From: Acidimicrobiia bacterium | Lineage (GTDB): Bacteria > Actinomycetota > Acidimicrobiia > Acidimicrobiales > Aldehydirespiratoraceae | Length of the DNA: 13,550 nucleotides | NCBI GenBank assembly: GCA_022824605.1 | Contig: JAJDZO010000202.1 | Span: 1-13,550 of the forward strand | Direction of reading: 5' to 3' | Part shown: positions 7,104-13,550 of the stretch, one piece after another | Layout: every line of letters starts with the position of its first letter | Numbering within the stretch: position 1 is the first letter of the stretch | The notes under the pieces: model-generated | Databases searched by the model: none | Told to the model about the DNA's origin: nothing | The model's input: the letters and a program-made list of their open reading frames with translations, nothing else | Translations under genes and position numbers: made by a program

Positions 7104-8714
7104 TCAAGCCTCCCTCGGCGCGGTGTACTTCTGGGTGTCGGGCGAGAATCCGGGCCGCACCCAGTCCTCGCGCAGCCAACGGTTCCCCTTGGCGATGCGA
7201 GCCATGCTGGTGAGTTCGGGGCCGGGGCTCTTGGTGCCCGGAGTCCGCGGCAGGTACTGGCCTCGGGGTTCGCCTACGGGCCGCATGCCCGGCGAGTCGT
7301 CGGCCCATTCGGCGGTGACCTTGCCCCGCATGATCGTCTTGATGGGCCAGCCCGTGAAGTCGTGGCCCTCCATGATCGACCATCCCGAGCGGGTGTTGAT
7401 GTGCTCTTTGCCCACGTTGACCTCGCGTCCCAGATCGACGATCACCATGTCGGCGTCGAATCCGGGGAACAGCGAGCCCTTCTTGCCCCACAGCCCGGCC
7501 GTGCGGGCCGCGTTCTCACACGACACCTGCACCACCCGCTCCAGCGGGATGCGGCCCTTGTTGACCCCCTCCGACAGCAGCACCGGCAGGAACAACTCGA
7601 CCCGGCTGAAGCCGGTGCGGCAGTCCCAGATGTTGGGGTTGTACATCTCGGCGTAGGACGAGGGCTCCCATCCGACCACATGGTCCGAGCCGACCACGTC
7701 CACGATCCCCTCGGCCAGGGCCACCCAGAGCGCTTCGATGTTGTCGCGGCGGCGCAGGGGCACGTTGATGCGCCAGCCGTACTCGGGCTCGGCCCACAGC
7801 CACGGAGGACCGGTCTGGGCGAACACCTCAAGGCCCTCGGCCCGGGCTTTGACCACCTCGTTGAAGGAGAGCTTGGTGGTGCAGTGCTGCAGGTACAGCC
7901 GCACCGGTCCGGGCGTCTGTGAGGCCAGATAGGCGTAGGAGCGGATGTGGTGGGCCTCAAGGAAGTCCGGGCTGCGATCGGTCCAGGCGCCGAAATCGGT
8001 GCGCCCGGCGGCCCGGAGTCGATCCTCGAAGACCCGGCCGATCTCCCAGTTCTCGGGGTGGATGTGCACCATGCCCGGATCGCCGAGGTAGGCGACGTTC
8101 TCCATCACCAGGAACACGGTGCCGTCGTCGATGCCGGTGCCCAGCCCGGCCCTTCGGCTCGGCCAGTTGGTGTCGACGTCGTCGGACATGCCCTTCATGC
8201 CCCGAGTCTGCAGATAGAGCTTGTACGACGTGACGCCGTGCTCCTCGGCGTACTGGGGGATCTCGTGGGCCTGCTCGTCGGTCTCGAGCATGTAGGTGAG
8301 GTAGGCGTCGACATGGCTGACCCGGTTGATCACGTCTCGCCCGGTGGGGAACGACTGGTTGAACGACACCACGTCGGTGGAGGCCACCACCTCCTTGAAC
8401 GGCTCGGTGCCCAGGCGGGTGGTCGGCGCCTGGATGCCCCAGGTGGTGACGCCCGCACAGGCCGCGGCCCGTGACTCGGTGGTCATGTCGTGCTCGAAGG
8501 GCACATAGCACCCGGGATGAGCCTCGCTGTCCACCACGCCGGGCAGCACGTAGTGGCCCTTGGCGTCGATGGTCTCGCGTGCCGGCGCGAGGTACTCCTC
8601 GGGCGCGAGGGCCACGACCTTGCCGTCCTTCACCCCTATCGCCAGCCGGTACCGGCCGTGGCCGAACACGACGGTGCCGTTCACCACGGCCAGATCAAGC
8701 GCCTCAGTTGCCAT
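7104..8714 (-). CDS. Hydantoinase/dihydroorotase-like cyclic amidohydrolase with Glu-x-His site
   Basis: A 536-residue amidohydrolase-superfamily protein related to dihydropyrimidinase, allantoinase and dihydroorotase, which open cyclic ureides or amides. Likely active-site residues are Lys165 in TSYKLYLQT (carboxylated bridging lysine), His217/His219 in VHIHPEN, His277 in YLQHCTT, and Asp344 in VGSDHVVG. The usual first His-x-His reads VDSEAH here, that is Glu64-x-His66, an uncommon change in the metal site. The C-terminal 100 residues extend past the barrel and are not recognised. The start is ATG 8714 with AGAGG at 8726-8722, seven bases upstream. It is the first gene of the eight-gene run, preceded by the divergent control region, so its activity may define the entry step of the pathway. 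Confidence 0.88.
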   Translation of the reverse strand: MATEALDLAVVNGTVVFGHGRYRLAIGVKDGKVVALAPEEYLAPARETIDAKGHYVLPGVVDSEAHPGCYVPFEHDMTTESRAAACAGVTTWGIQAPTTRLGTEPFKEVVASTDVVSFNQSFPTGRDVINRVSHVDAYLTYMLETDEQAHEIPQYAEEHGVTSYKLYLQTRGMKGMSDDVDTNWPSRRAGLGTGIDDGTVFLVMENVAYLGDPGMVHIHPENWEIGRVFEDRLRAAGRTDFGAWTDRSPDFLEAHHIRSYAYLASQTPGPVRLYLQHCTTKLSFNEVVKARAEGLEVFAQTGPPWLWAEPEYGWRINVPLRRRDNIEALWVALAEGIVDVVGSDHVVGWEPSSYAEMYNPNIWDCRTGFSRVELFLPVLLSEGVNKGRIPLERVVQVSCENAARTAGLWGKKGSLFPGFDADMVIVDLGREVNVGKEHINTRSGWSIMEGHDFTGWPIKTIMRGKVTAEWADDSPGMRPVGEPRGQYLPRTPGTKSPGPELTSMARIAKGNRWLREDWVRPGFSPDTQKYTAPREA

Positions 8715-8753
8715 GGGTCAACCTCTGTTCCCTCTCTCCGGCGATGTCGCCGA

Positions 8754-8828
8754 CAACTACCATGCCATCAGCAGTTGCCGCCTGTTGGCAACTAAAGTGC
8801 CATCGGTAGCCGGTGTCATCTGTAACTA
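8754..8828 (+). repeat. Three AACTA sites spaced 35 and 34 bp
   Basis: AACTA begins at 8755, 8790 and 8824. The first two lie in a longer imperfect direct repeat, CAACTACCATGCCATCAGCAG (8754-8774) and CAACTAAAGTGCCATCGGTAG (8789-8809), identical at 16 of 21 positions. The third copy continues with a GTGACAT that recalls GTGCCAT. Regular spacing in a divergent promoter suggests several binding sites for one regulator. Confidence 0.5.
8773..8793. promoter_or_regulatory. Palindromic operator candidate
   Basis: AGTTGCC (8773-8779) and GGCAACT (8787-8793) form a perfect 7-bp inverted repeat with a 7-base spacer, a typical layout for a dimeric regulator such as a GntR or TetR protein. The right arm overlaps the second AACTA site. 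No regulator gene is present in the window to pair with it. Confidence 0.5.
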
Positions 8829-8839
8829 TCAGAGTGACA
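8814..8839. promoter_or_regulatory. Second inverted repeat near the plus-strand gene
   Basis: TGTCA (8814-8818) and TGACA (8835-8839) are inverted about a 16-base spacer that contains the third AACTA copy. The arms are short, so this is a weak candidate for a second operator. Confidence 0.25.
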
Positions 8840-8901
8840 TTAGCCGAATCCACGAGTTCCGCACAGCCCGGCCTGCAAGCCGAGCCGGCAGAGGGATGCG
8901 A

Positions 8902-10269
8902 ATGACAGATCCGACAACGGCCGGCACGCTGATCCGGGGCGCTCATGTGCTCACCTCCGCCGAGCCTGCCGAGATCACCGACGGCGCCGTGCGGGTGTTG
9001 GGCGACCGGATCGACGCGGTGGGCTCATGGGCAGATCTGTCCCGACGATTCCCCGATGACGCCGTCACCGGCGGCGCCCACGACATCGTGGCCCCCGGCT
9101 TCGTGAACACCCACGGCCACTTCTCGGAGGCACTCGTGGCCGGGATAGGCGAGCAGTACACGCTGTGGGAGTGGATCCAGGCGGTGATATTCGCCATCAA
9201 CCCGGTGTTGACCGCCGAGATGGCCCACGTCGGCACGATGCTGGCCGGCATGCAGATGCTGCGCAGCGGCATCACCACCGCCAACGACATGTTCGTGTGC
9301 GCGCCGGTGCGCGGGCCGGTGACGCCGGGCGTGGTGCGAGGGCTCGACGAGATCGGGCTGCGTGGCGAGGTCTCCTTCGGGGCCGGCGACATGGGCCCGG
9401 CGTCGTTCGAGCAGGTCCTGGCCGAACACGATGCGTTGCGTGAGGCGGCCGATGCCAGCCGGCTGGCCCGGTTCAGGGTCGGTGTGGCCGCTCTCAGTGC
9501 CCAGTCCGACGATCTGCTGGCCCGCAGCGCCGAGTTGGCGGTCACGTCGGGGGGCGGCACCCACATCCATCTCCAGGAGGTGCGCGAGGAGGTCACCGCC
9601 ACCCGCAACCAGCACGGCGTGACGCCGGTGGCGCACTGCGAGACGGTGGGCACGTTCGCGGCGTCTACGGTGGCCGCGCACTGCGTTTGGGTGGACGCGG
9701 CCGACCGTGAGATCCTGGCCCGCAACTCGGTCGGCGTGGCCCACAACCCGGTGGCCAACATGATCCTCGCCTCCGGCGTGTGCCCCGTGCCCGAGCTGCG
9801 CCGCCTCGGCGTGTGCGTGGGCATCGGCGTTGACGGGGCGGCCAGCAACGACAGCCAGAACTTCCTGGAGGCCATGAAGTCGGCGATCCTCGTGCAGCGT
9901 CTCGAGCACTTGGAGGCCACCGCGCTCAGTGCCCGCGACGCGCTGCGGATGGCCACCATCGAAGGGGCCCGAGTCCTGAGCCTCGACACCGTGACCGGCT
10001 CGCTCGAAGCGGGCAAGGCGGCCGACATCGTGGTGTTCGACGGCGAGTCGCCCGCCCTCGCCAACGTGCACGACCCGTACCAGAAGATCGCCTACTGCTC
10101 GAGTCCGGCCGACGTGAAGGACGTGTGGGTGGCAGGGGAGCGTTCCGTGGCTGATGGGAAGCTCACCCGGGTGGATCCGGCCGAAGTGGTGGCCCGCTCC
10201 CGCGATCTGGCCCGGAGGCTGGTGTCCGGCGCCGGACTGGGCGCCCTGTCGATCCTGCCCGGCGCCTGA
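8902..10269 (+). CDS. COG0402 amidohydrolase / aminohydrolase (guanine- or SAH-deaminase-like)
   Basis: A 455-residue metal-dependent hydrolase of the SsnA/TrzA/guanine-deaminase group, which removes amino groups or halides from purines, pterins, triazines or thioadenosine-like substrates. Metal-site residues are His71 and His73 (FVNTHGHF), His221/His223 with Glu226 (HIHLQE, the catalytic-Glu block), His260 (AAHCVWV) and Asp311 (GIGVDGAASND). HNPVANMILASG at 281-292 is typical of the family. I chose ATG 8902 because GAGGG at 8891-8895 is six bases before it; the ATG at 8896 abuts that site and is less likely. It is divergent from the hydantoinase-like operon and convergent with the HDAC-like gene. 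In context it would deaminate the imported compound before ring opening (inference). Confidence 0.9.
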   Translation: MTDPTTAGTLIRGAHVLTSAEPAEITDGAVRVLGDRIDAVGSWADLSRRFPDDAVTGGAHDIVAPGFVNTHGHFSEALVAGIGEQYTLWEWIQAVIFAINPVLTAEMAHVGTMLAGMQMLRSGITTANDMFVCAPVRGPVTPGVVRGLDEIGLRGEVSFGAGDMGPASFEQVLAEHDALREAADASRLARFRVGVAALSAQSDDLLARSAELAVTSGGGTHIHLQEVREEVTATRNQHGVTPVAHCETVGTFAASTVAAHCVWVDAADREILARNSVGVAHNPVANMILASGVCPVPELRRLGVCVGIGVDGAASNDSQNFLEAMKSAILVQRLEHLEATALSARDALRMATIEGARVLSLDTVTGSLEAGKAADIVVFDGESPALANVHDPYQKIAYCSSPADVKDVWVAGERSVADGKLTRVDPAEVVARSRDLARRLVSGAGLGALSILPGA

Positions 10270-10273
10270 TCGC

Positions 10274-10331
10274 CTCGGGGCGCGCCGGCCCCGCCGCGCT
10301 GAAGGCCCGCTGGGTCGTTGCACGCCCCGAG
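10274..10331. terminator. Inverted repeat between convergent genes, possible bidirectional terminator
   Basis: CTCGGGGCG (10274-10282) and CGCCCCGAG (10323-10331) are perfect 9-bp inverted arms spanning most of the 72-bp convergent gap, with a GC-rich 40-base middle. An alternative short hairpin, CCCCG (10325-10329) with CGGGG (10337-10341), abuts the HDAC-like stop. Neither has a T-run, so termination is plausible but not shown. Confidence 0.35.
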
Positions 10332-10341
10332 CAGCGCGGGG

Positions 10342-11391
10342 TCAGCTGGCTTGGGCGAAGCCCTCTAGGACTGCGGCCACGTTCTTGCCGAGCACACGCA
10401 GGTCGTAGCCGCCCTCCTGCACGAGCACGGTGGGGTGCCGCAGCCGGGCCAGGCGCTCCCCCAGCCTGAGGTAGTCGTCGCCCTGCAGGGCCAGCACGCC
10501 GTCTTCGAGGGCTGTGTCCACGCCCAACGCCACCACCACCACATCGGGGCTGAAGTCCTCGACGAGACGGCACGCGGCTTCGAGCACCGGCTCGTACTCG
10601 GGCCACTGCGTGCGGAGGCCCATGGGGAGATTGTGGTTGTAGCCCTCGCCGTCTCCGGCGCCGCGCTCGGCCGCGAACCCCTGGAAGTAGGGATACTCGA
10701 CGCTCGGGTCGATGTGCAGAGACACCGACAGCACGTCGCGGCGGCGCCAGAACACCGCCTGCGTGCCGTTGCCGGCATGGGTGTCGACGTCGAGGGTGGC
10801 GGCCCGACCCCCGGCCGCGGTCACCGACTCGGCCGCGAGGGCGCTGCTGTTGAGGTAGCAGTAGCCGCCGAAGTTGTCGGGTCCGGCGTGATGGCCGGGG
10901 GGACGGGCCAGCGCATAGGCGGCGTCGGCGTCACCGCCGGTCACTGCCCGGGCCGCCGCGACGGCGCACGCCGCCGCGGAGGTTGCGGCCTTCCATGTGC
11001 CTGCCAGCAGCGGGTCGGCGTCGTTGGAGTAGCGTCCCATCTGAGCGAGCACATGGTCCGGCACCGTGTAGGTCGGCCCCAGGATCGGCCGCACGAACGG
11101 CATGGCCTCGCCCTGCCCGTCGTTGCCGGTGAGCGCGCACCACCGCTCGTGCGCGGTTCGCAGGAAATCGAGATAGTCCGCGGAGTGGACCCGCCCCAGG
11201 AGCGCCGTCGCCGACGGATCGGTGTCGAGGGGATCGGGTTCTCGGGTGTCGGCCAACCCGGCTGCTTGAAGCGCGCCGAGAATCACGTCTGCTCGGGCCG
11301 GGACCTCCTTGGGCGGAAGGGCCTCGCCCGCGAACAGGTGCAACTCGGTCGGGTTGTGGGCCCGATGATCCTGTGATGCGAACACCAGCAC
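10342..11391 (-). CDS. HDAC-superfamily deacetylase (acetylpolyamine amidohydrolase-like)
   Basis: A 349-residue zinc-dependent deacetylase of the arginase/HDAC fold, members of which deacylate acetylpolyamines, acetoin-linked targets or other N-acyl compounds. Visible features are the tandem catalytic histidines His167-His168 in RPPGHHAGPDNFGGYCYLN, zinc ligands Asp203 and His205 in LDVDTHAGNGTQ, the third ligand Asp292 in ALGVDTALEDG, and the transition-state Tyr329 in QEGGYDLR. The residue after His205 is Ala where most relatives have a second His. The start is GTG 11391; GGGAGG at 11404-11399 stands seven bases upstream. The open frame runs further upstream through the permease gene, but that extension is a shadow. 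It follows the permease stop by 38 bp and is probably co-transcribed with the importer, suggesting a small acylated import substrate rather than a protein target. Confidence 0.9.
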   Translation of the reverse strand: MLVFASQDHRAHNPTELHLFAGEALPPKEVPARADVILGALQAAGLADTREPDPLDTDPSATALLGRVHSADYLDFLRTAHERWCALTGNDGQGEAMPFVRPILGPTYTVPDHVLAQMGRYSNDADPLLAGTWKAATSAAACAVAAARAVTGGDADAAYALARPPGHHAGPDNFGGYCYLNSSALAAESVTAAGGRAATLDVDTHAGNGTQAVFWRRRDVLSVSLHIDPSVEYPYFQGFAAERGAGDGEGYNHNLPMGLRTQWPEYEPVLEAACRLVEDFSPDVVVVALGVDTALEDGVLALQGDDYLRLGERLARLRHPTVLVQEGGYDLRVLGKNVAAVLEGFAQAS

Positions 11392-11429
11392 GCGCCGTCC
11401 TCCCGCGGTTCGACTTCCTCGAACCCTCG

Positions 11430-12368
11430 TCAGGCCTTGGTCCACGGGCGACCGAGAGCAGCCGGCGGCCGCCCCGCCCGAGCCGCGAAACCGTACACCA
11501 CGAGGGTGAGCACCAACGGCAGCATGAGCGACAGCTGGAACGGGATGGCGGCCACGTCGAGGGCCTGCACCCGCAGCGACAGGGCGTCGGCCGCCGCGAA
11601 GAACACCGCGATGCCCACTGCCCACATGGGCCGCCACCGGGTGACGATCACGAGGGCCAGAGCGATGAAGCCCTGACCGCCGGTCATGTTCTCGATGAAG
11701 GTGAAGAGCTGCGCCAGCGAGATGGCCGCTCCTCCCAGTCCGGCCAGTGCCCCGCACACCAGCAGCGCGGTCCATCGGGTGCGGCTGACGGAGACGCCGA
11801 CGCTGTCGAGCGCATCGGGGTCCTCCCCGGCCGCCTGCCAGAACAGCCCGTAGCGGGACCGGAACAAGACCAGGCTCAATGCCGCGGCCGCGGCCAATGC
11901 GAAATAGAAGAACGGCGACTGTGCGAACAGCACCGGCCCGAAGAACGGCAGATCCGACAGCACCGGAAGGTCGATCGGCTCGAAGTGGGCCACCTCTGAC
12001 TGCCCGGTGCCGAAGATGCGGCGCAACAGGTAGGTCGTCAAACCGGCCGCACCGAGGTTGAGCGCCAGCCCGCTCACGATCTGGTCGCCGCTCCAACCGA
12101 TGACGATGACGCCGTGGGCCGAGGCCACCGCCATCCCGCCCGCGGCCCCGGCCAGGGCACCTAGCCACGGGCTGCCGGTGGCGTCGGCGGCCAGCACCGC
12201 AGTGAACGCGCCCATGAGCATCATCCCCTCGAGGCCGATGTTCAAGATGCCGGCCCGCTCGGACACGACCTCGCCGGTGCCCGCCAGGATGAGTGGCACC
12301 GCCAGCCTCATGGTGCTGGCGACGAAGGCGGTCGAGATGAACAGCTCGATCAGGGTGTCCACGCTCAC
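11430..12368 (-). CDS. ABC transporter permease, nucleoside/BMP type (NupQ/YufQ-like)
   Basis: A 312-residue inner-membrane permease of the branched-chain-amino-acid/BMP-type importer family, whose members import nucleosides, purines or riboflavin. It has about eight or more hydrophobic segments, and the family signature SERAGILNIGLEGMMLMGAF at 37-54 is characteristic of the second permease of such systems. The start GTG overlaps the upstream permease stop as GTGA (12365-12368), so the two are translationally coupled. Together with the 375-residue permease it should form the heterodimeric channel. Substrate cannot be read from the sequence, but the nearby ring hydrolases favour a heterocycle or nucleoside. 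Confidence 0.92.
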   Translation of the reverse strand: MSVDTLIELFISTAFVASTMRLAVPLILAGTGEVVSERAGILNIGLEGMMLMGAFTAVLAADATGSPWLGALAGAAGGMAVASAHGVIVIGWSGDQIVSGLALNLGAAGLTTYLLRRIFGTGQSEVAHFEPIDLPVLSDLPFFGPVLFAQSPFFYFALAAAAALSLVLFRSRYGLFWQAAGEDPDALDSVGVSVSRTRWTALLVCGALAGLGGAAISLAQLFTFIENMTGGQGFIALALVIVTRWRPMWAVGIAVFFAAADALSLRVQALDVAAIPFQLSLMLPLVLTLVVYGFAARAGRPPAALGRPWTKA

Positions 12369-13492
12369 ACCCCCCGGCTCTCGGCCGCGACCTGCCCGAC
12401 CGGTTCATCGTCGAGCATGCGGCTGATCTGGCGGCGGGCGCGGACCCAGCGCTGGAGCCGCTCGGACCGGGCCAGCACCAGCAGCGCCACGATGATGGCC
12501 TGGGCTACCAGGCTGGTGGCGGCCGGCACCTGGGCGATGCGCTCCATCGACGAGGCCCCTGCGGTGAGGGCGCCGAAGAAGAGCGCCGAGAGCACCACCC
12601 CGCCCGCTCGGGCGTTGCCGACGAGCGCCACCGCGATGGCCGTGAACCCGTAGCCGGGCGAGAAGAAGTCGCTCAGCCGCTCCTGGTTGCCTGCCAGTTC
12701 GACCACTCCACCCATCCCGGCGAGCGCTCCGGCGCAGGCCATGGCCAGCACCACGAGCCGGGTCACGCCGAGCCCGGCGAAGCCGGCCGCTTCGGGGTTG
12801 TCGCCGAGCGTGCGAAGCTCGACGCCGACCACGGTGCGCTCAAGGAGGACCCAGACCGCGGCGGCGGCCGCGAGGGCGAGCACGAAGCCGGCCGGCACAG
12901 TGAGCGGACCGAGGTCCAGCACCGGTAGCCGGAACGGCTCGCCGATCTTCTCCGACCACGGGTATCCGCCCCCGTCGCGGTCTCGCAGCGGTCCGTGGAC
13001 CGCCCAGCCGGCCAGCAGGATGCCGATGCCGTTCAACAGGATGGTGGTGATCACCTCGTTCATTCCCAGGTACGCCCTCATGGCTCCGGCGGCTGCGGCC
13101 CACAGGCCTCCCGCCGCCGCGCCCACCGCGAGCACCAGCGCCACCGCCAGCACCGGGCTGCTCAGCGGCAGAGCCTGCGACACCACCACGGCGGCCAGGG
13201 CCGCCACGTAGATCTGGCCCTCGCCGCCGATGTTGAACAGCCCGGCCCGCAGCCCGACGGCCACGCCCAGCCCCACGAACATGATCGGGATCGCCTGGCT
13301 GAGCGTCTCCTCGATCGCCCGGGCATCGCCGAGCGCGCCGTTGAACAGAGCCGGGAGAGCCTCGCCGAGGTCCGCCCCGGTGACGGCCAGCATGAGCAGC
13401 GACAGCGCCAGTCCCAGCGCCATCACGGCCAGGACCGCCACCCGTTCGCTGCCCAGCAGCGCCAGTCCCAGTCGCCGGTGTCGGCGCGTCAT
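12365..13492 (-). CDS. ABC transporter permease, nucleoside/BMP type (NupP/YufP-like)
   Basis: A 375-residue membrane protein, the longer of the two permeases of a BMP-type importer. A basic N-terminus is followed by a first membrane helix at roughly residues 18-38. Family blocks are GLRAGLFNIGGEGQIYVAAL around residues 80-99 and MNEVITTILLNGIG around 144-157, followed by a periplasmic-like stretch (GPLRDRDGGGYPWSEKIGEP) and further hydrophobic helices. A cytoplasmic, charged tail (RWVRARRQISRMLDDEP) ends the protein. The start is ATG 13492, overlapping the upstream ATPase stop as ATGA; the downstream permease overlaps its own stop in turn. This is the tight ATPase-permease-permease order typical of these operons. 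Confidence 0.92.
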   Translation of the reverse strand: MTRRHRRLGLALLGSERVAVLAVMALGLALSLLMLAVTGADLGEALPALFNGALGDARAIEETLSQAIPIMFVGLGVAVGLRAGLFNIGGEGQIYVAALAAVVVSQALPLSSPVLAVALVLAVGAAAGGLWAAAAGAMRAYLGMNEVITTILLNGIGILLAGWAVHGPLRDRDGGGYPWSEKIGEPFRLPVLDLGPLTVPAGFVLALAAAAAVWVLLERTVVGVELRTLGDNPEAAGFAGLGVTRLVVLAMACAGALAGMGGVVELAGNQERLSDFFSPGYGFTAIAVALVGNARAGGVVLSALFFGALTAGASSMERIAQVPAATSLVAQAIIVALLVLARSERLQRWVRARRQISRMLDDEPVGQVAAESRGV

Positions 13493-13548
13493 CGCGGAGC
13501 GGCGAGTTCGGCCCCGCCCATCAGTAGGGCGATCTCGGAGAGAGCGCC
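13489..13548 (-). CDS. ABC transporter ATPase (NupO/YufO-like), last 19 codons only
   Basis: The minus-strand frame ending at TGA 13491-13489 reads GALSEIALLMGGAELAAPR before the stop. The EIALLMGGA part matches the conserved C-terminal IGLLMAGA-type ending of the duplicated ATPase in nucleoside/BMP importers, and its stop overlaps the permease start as ATGA. Only the tail is in the window; both nucleotide-binding domains lie to the right, probably with the substrate-binding lipoprotein. Recognition rests on a short motif plus context. Confidence 0.65.
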   Translation of the reverse strand, partial: GALSEIALLMGGAELAAPR

Positions 13549-13550
13549 CT

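Larger units (their letters stand above)
8715..8901. promoter_or_regulatory. Divergent intergenic control region
   Basis: The 187 bp between two divergent starts are visibly richer in A and T than the rest of the window and are the only place with obvious non-coding structure. They should hold promoters for the minus-strand operon and the plus-strand deaminase. I could not assign -35/-10 boxes with confidence. The region holds the repeated AACTA motif and inverted repeats listed separately. Confidence 0.65.

Noticed and set aside
6249..7922. A 557-codon plus-strand open frame
   Set aside because: It is antisense to the isochorismatase-like and hydantoinase-like genes. It is rich in His, Gly and Arg with no recognisable domain, as expected of GC-rich antisense frames.
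8785..8828. TTGGCA and TAACTA as a plus-strand -35/-10 pair
   Set aside because: The spacer of about 32 bases is far too long for a sigma-70-type promoter, so no promoter box is claimed.
8868..8888. CCGGC/GCCGG mini-hairpin just before the deaminase ribosome site, considered as a riboswitch
   Set aside because: It is only a 5-bp stem with no recognisable aptamer core.
10342..12408. A 688-codon minus-strand frame suggesting a deacetylase with a large N-terminal extension
   Set aside because: The extension overlaps the well-defined permease in another frame and has shadow composition. A good ribosome site supports GTG 11391.

Overview
This is a GC-rich, gene-dense bacterial window. Strong Shine-Dalgarno sites, frequent GTG starts and 4-bp start/stop overlaps suggest a high-GC Gram-positive such as an actinobacterium. 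No marker gene proves this, so taxonomy is inference. I found no rRNA, tRNA, CRISPR, transposase, phage gene or transcriptional regulator.

Layout. (1) Positions 2-772, plus strand: the C-terminal half of an acyl-CoA synthetase, cut by the window edge. (2) Positions 809-8714, minus strand: a compact run of eight genes transcribed right to left. In transcription order they are a hydantoinase-like cyclic amidohydrolase, an isochorismatase-type cysteine hydrolase, an AA_synth (DUF1185-type) protein, a protein resembling the DUF5591 domain of archaeosine tRNA-guanine transglycosylase, an enamidase-like amidohydrolase, a DUF1989 protein, a class II aldolase/adducin-family protein and a class III aminotransferase. 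(3) Positions 8715-8901: a divergent control region with spaced AACTA repeats and an inverted repeat. (4) Positions 8902-10269, plus strand: a COG0402 deaminase-type amidohydrolase. (5) Positions 10342-13550, minus strand: an ABC importer of the nucleoside/BMP type (tail of the ATPase, then two permeases), followed by an HDAC-superfamily deacetylase.

How the parts may fit. The importer would bring in a nucleoside-like or other N-heterocyclic compound. The COG0402 enzyme could deaminate it and the hydantoinase-like enzyme could open the ring. The isochorismatase-like and enamidase-like enzymes could release ammonia or carbamate, and the aminotransferase and aldolase-family protein could process the carbon skeleton. 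The HDAC-like enzyme could remove an acyl group. The window holds three amidohydrolase-superfamily enzymes, one cysteine hydrolase and one deacetylase, but no oxidoreductase. This points to a mainly hydrolytic salvage or catabolic pathway for an N-rich ring compound. The substrate cannot be read from the sequence. The most unexpected member is the DUF5591-like protein, from a family otherwise tied to 7-deazaguanine tRNA modification.
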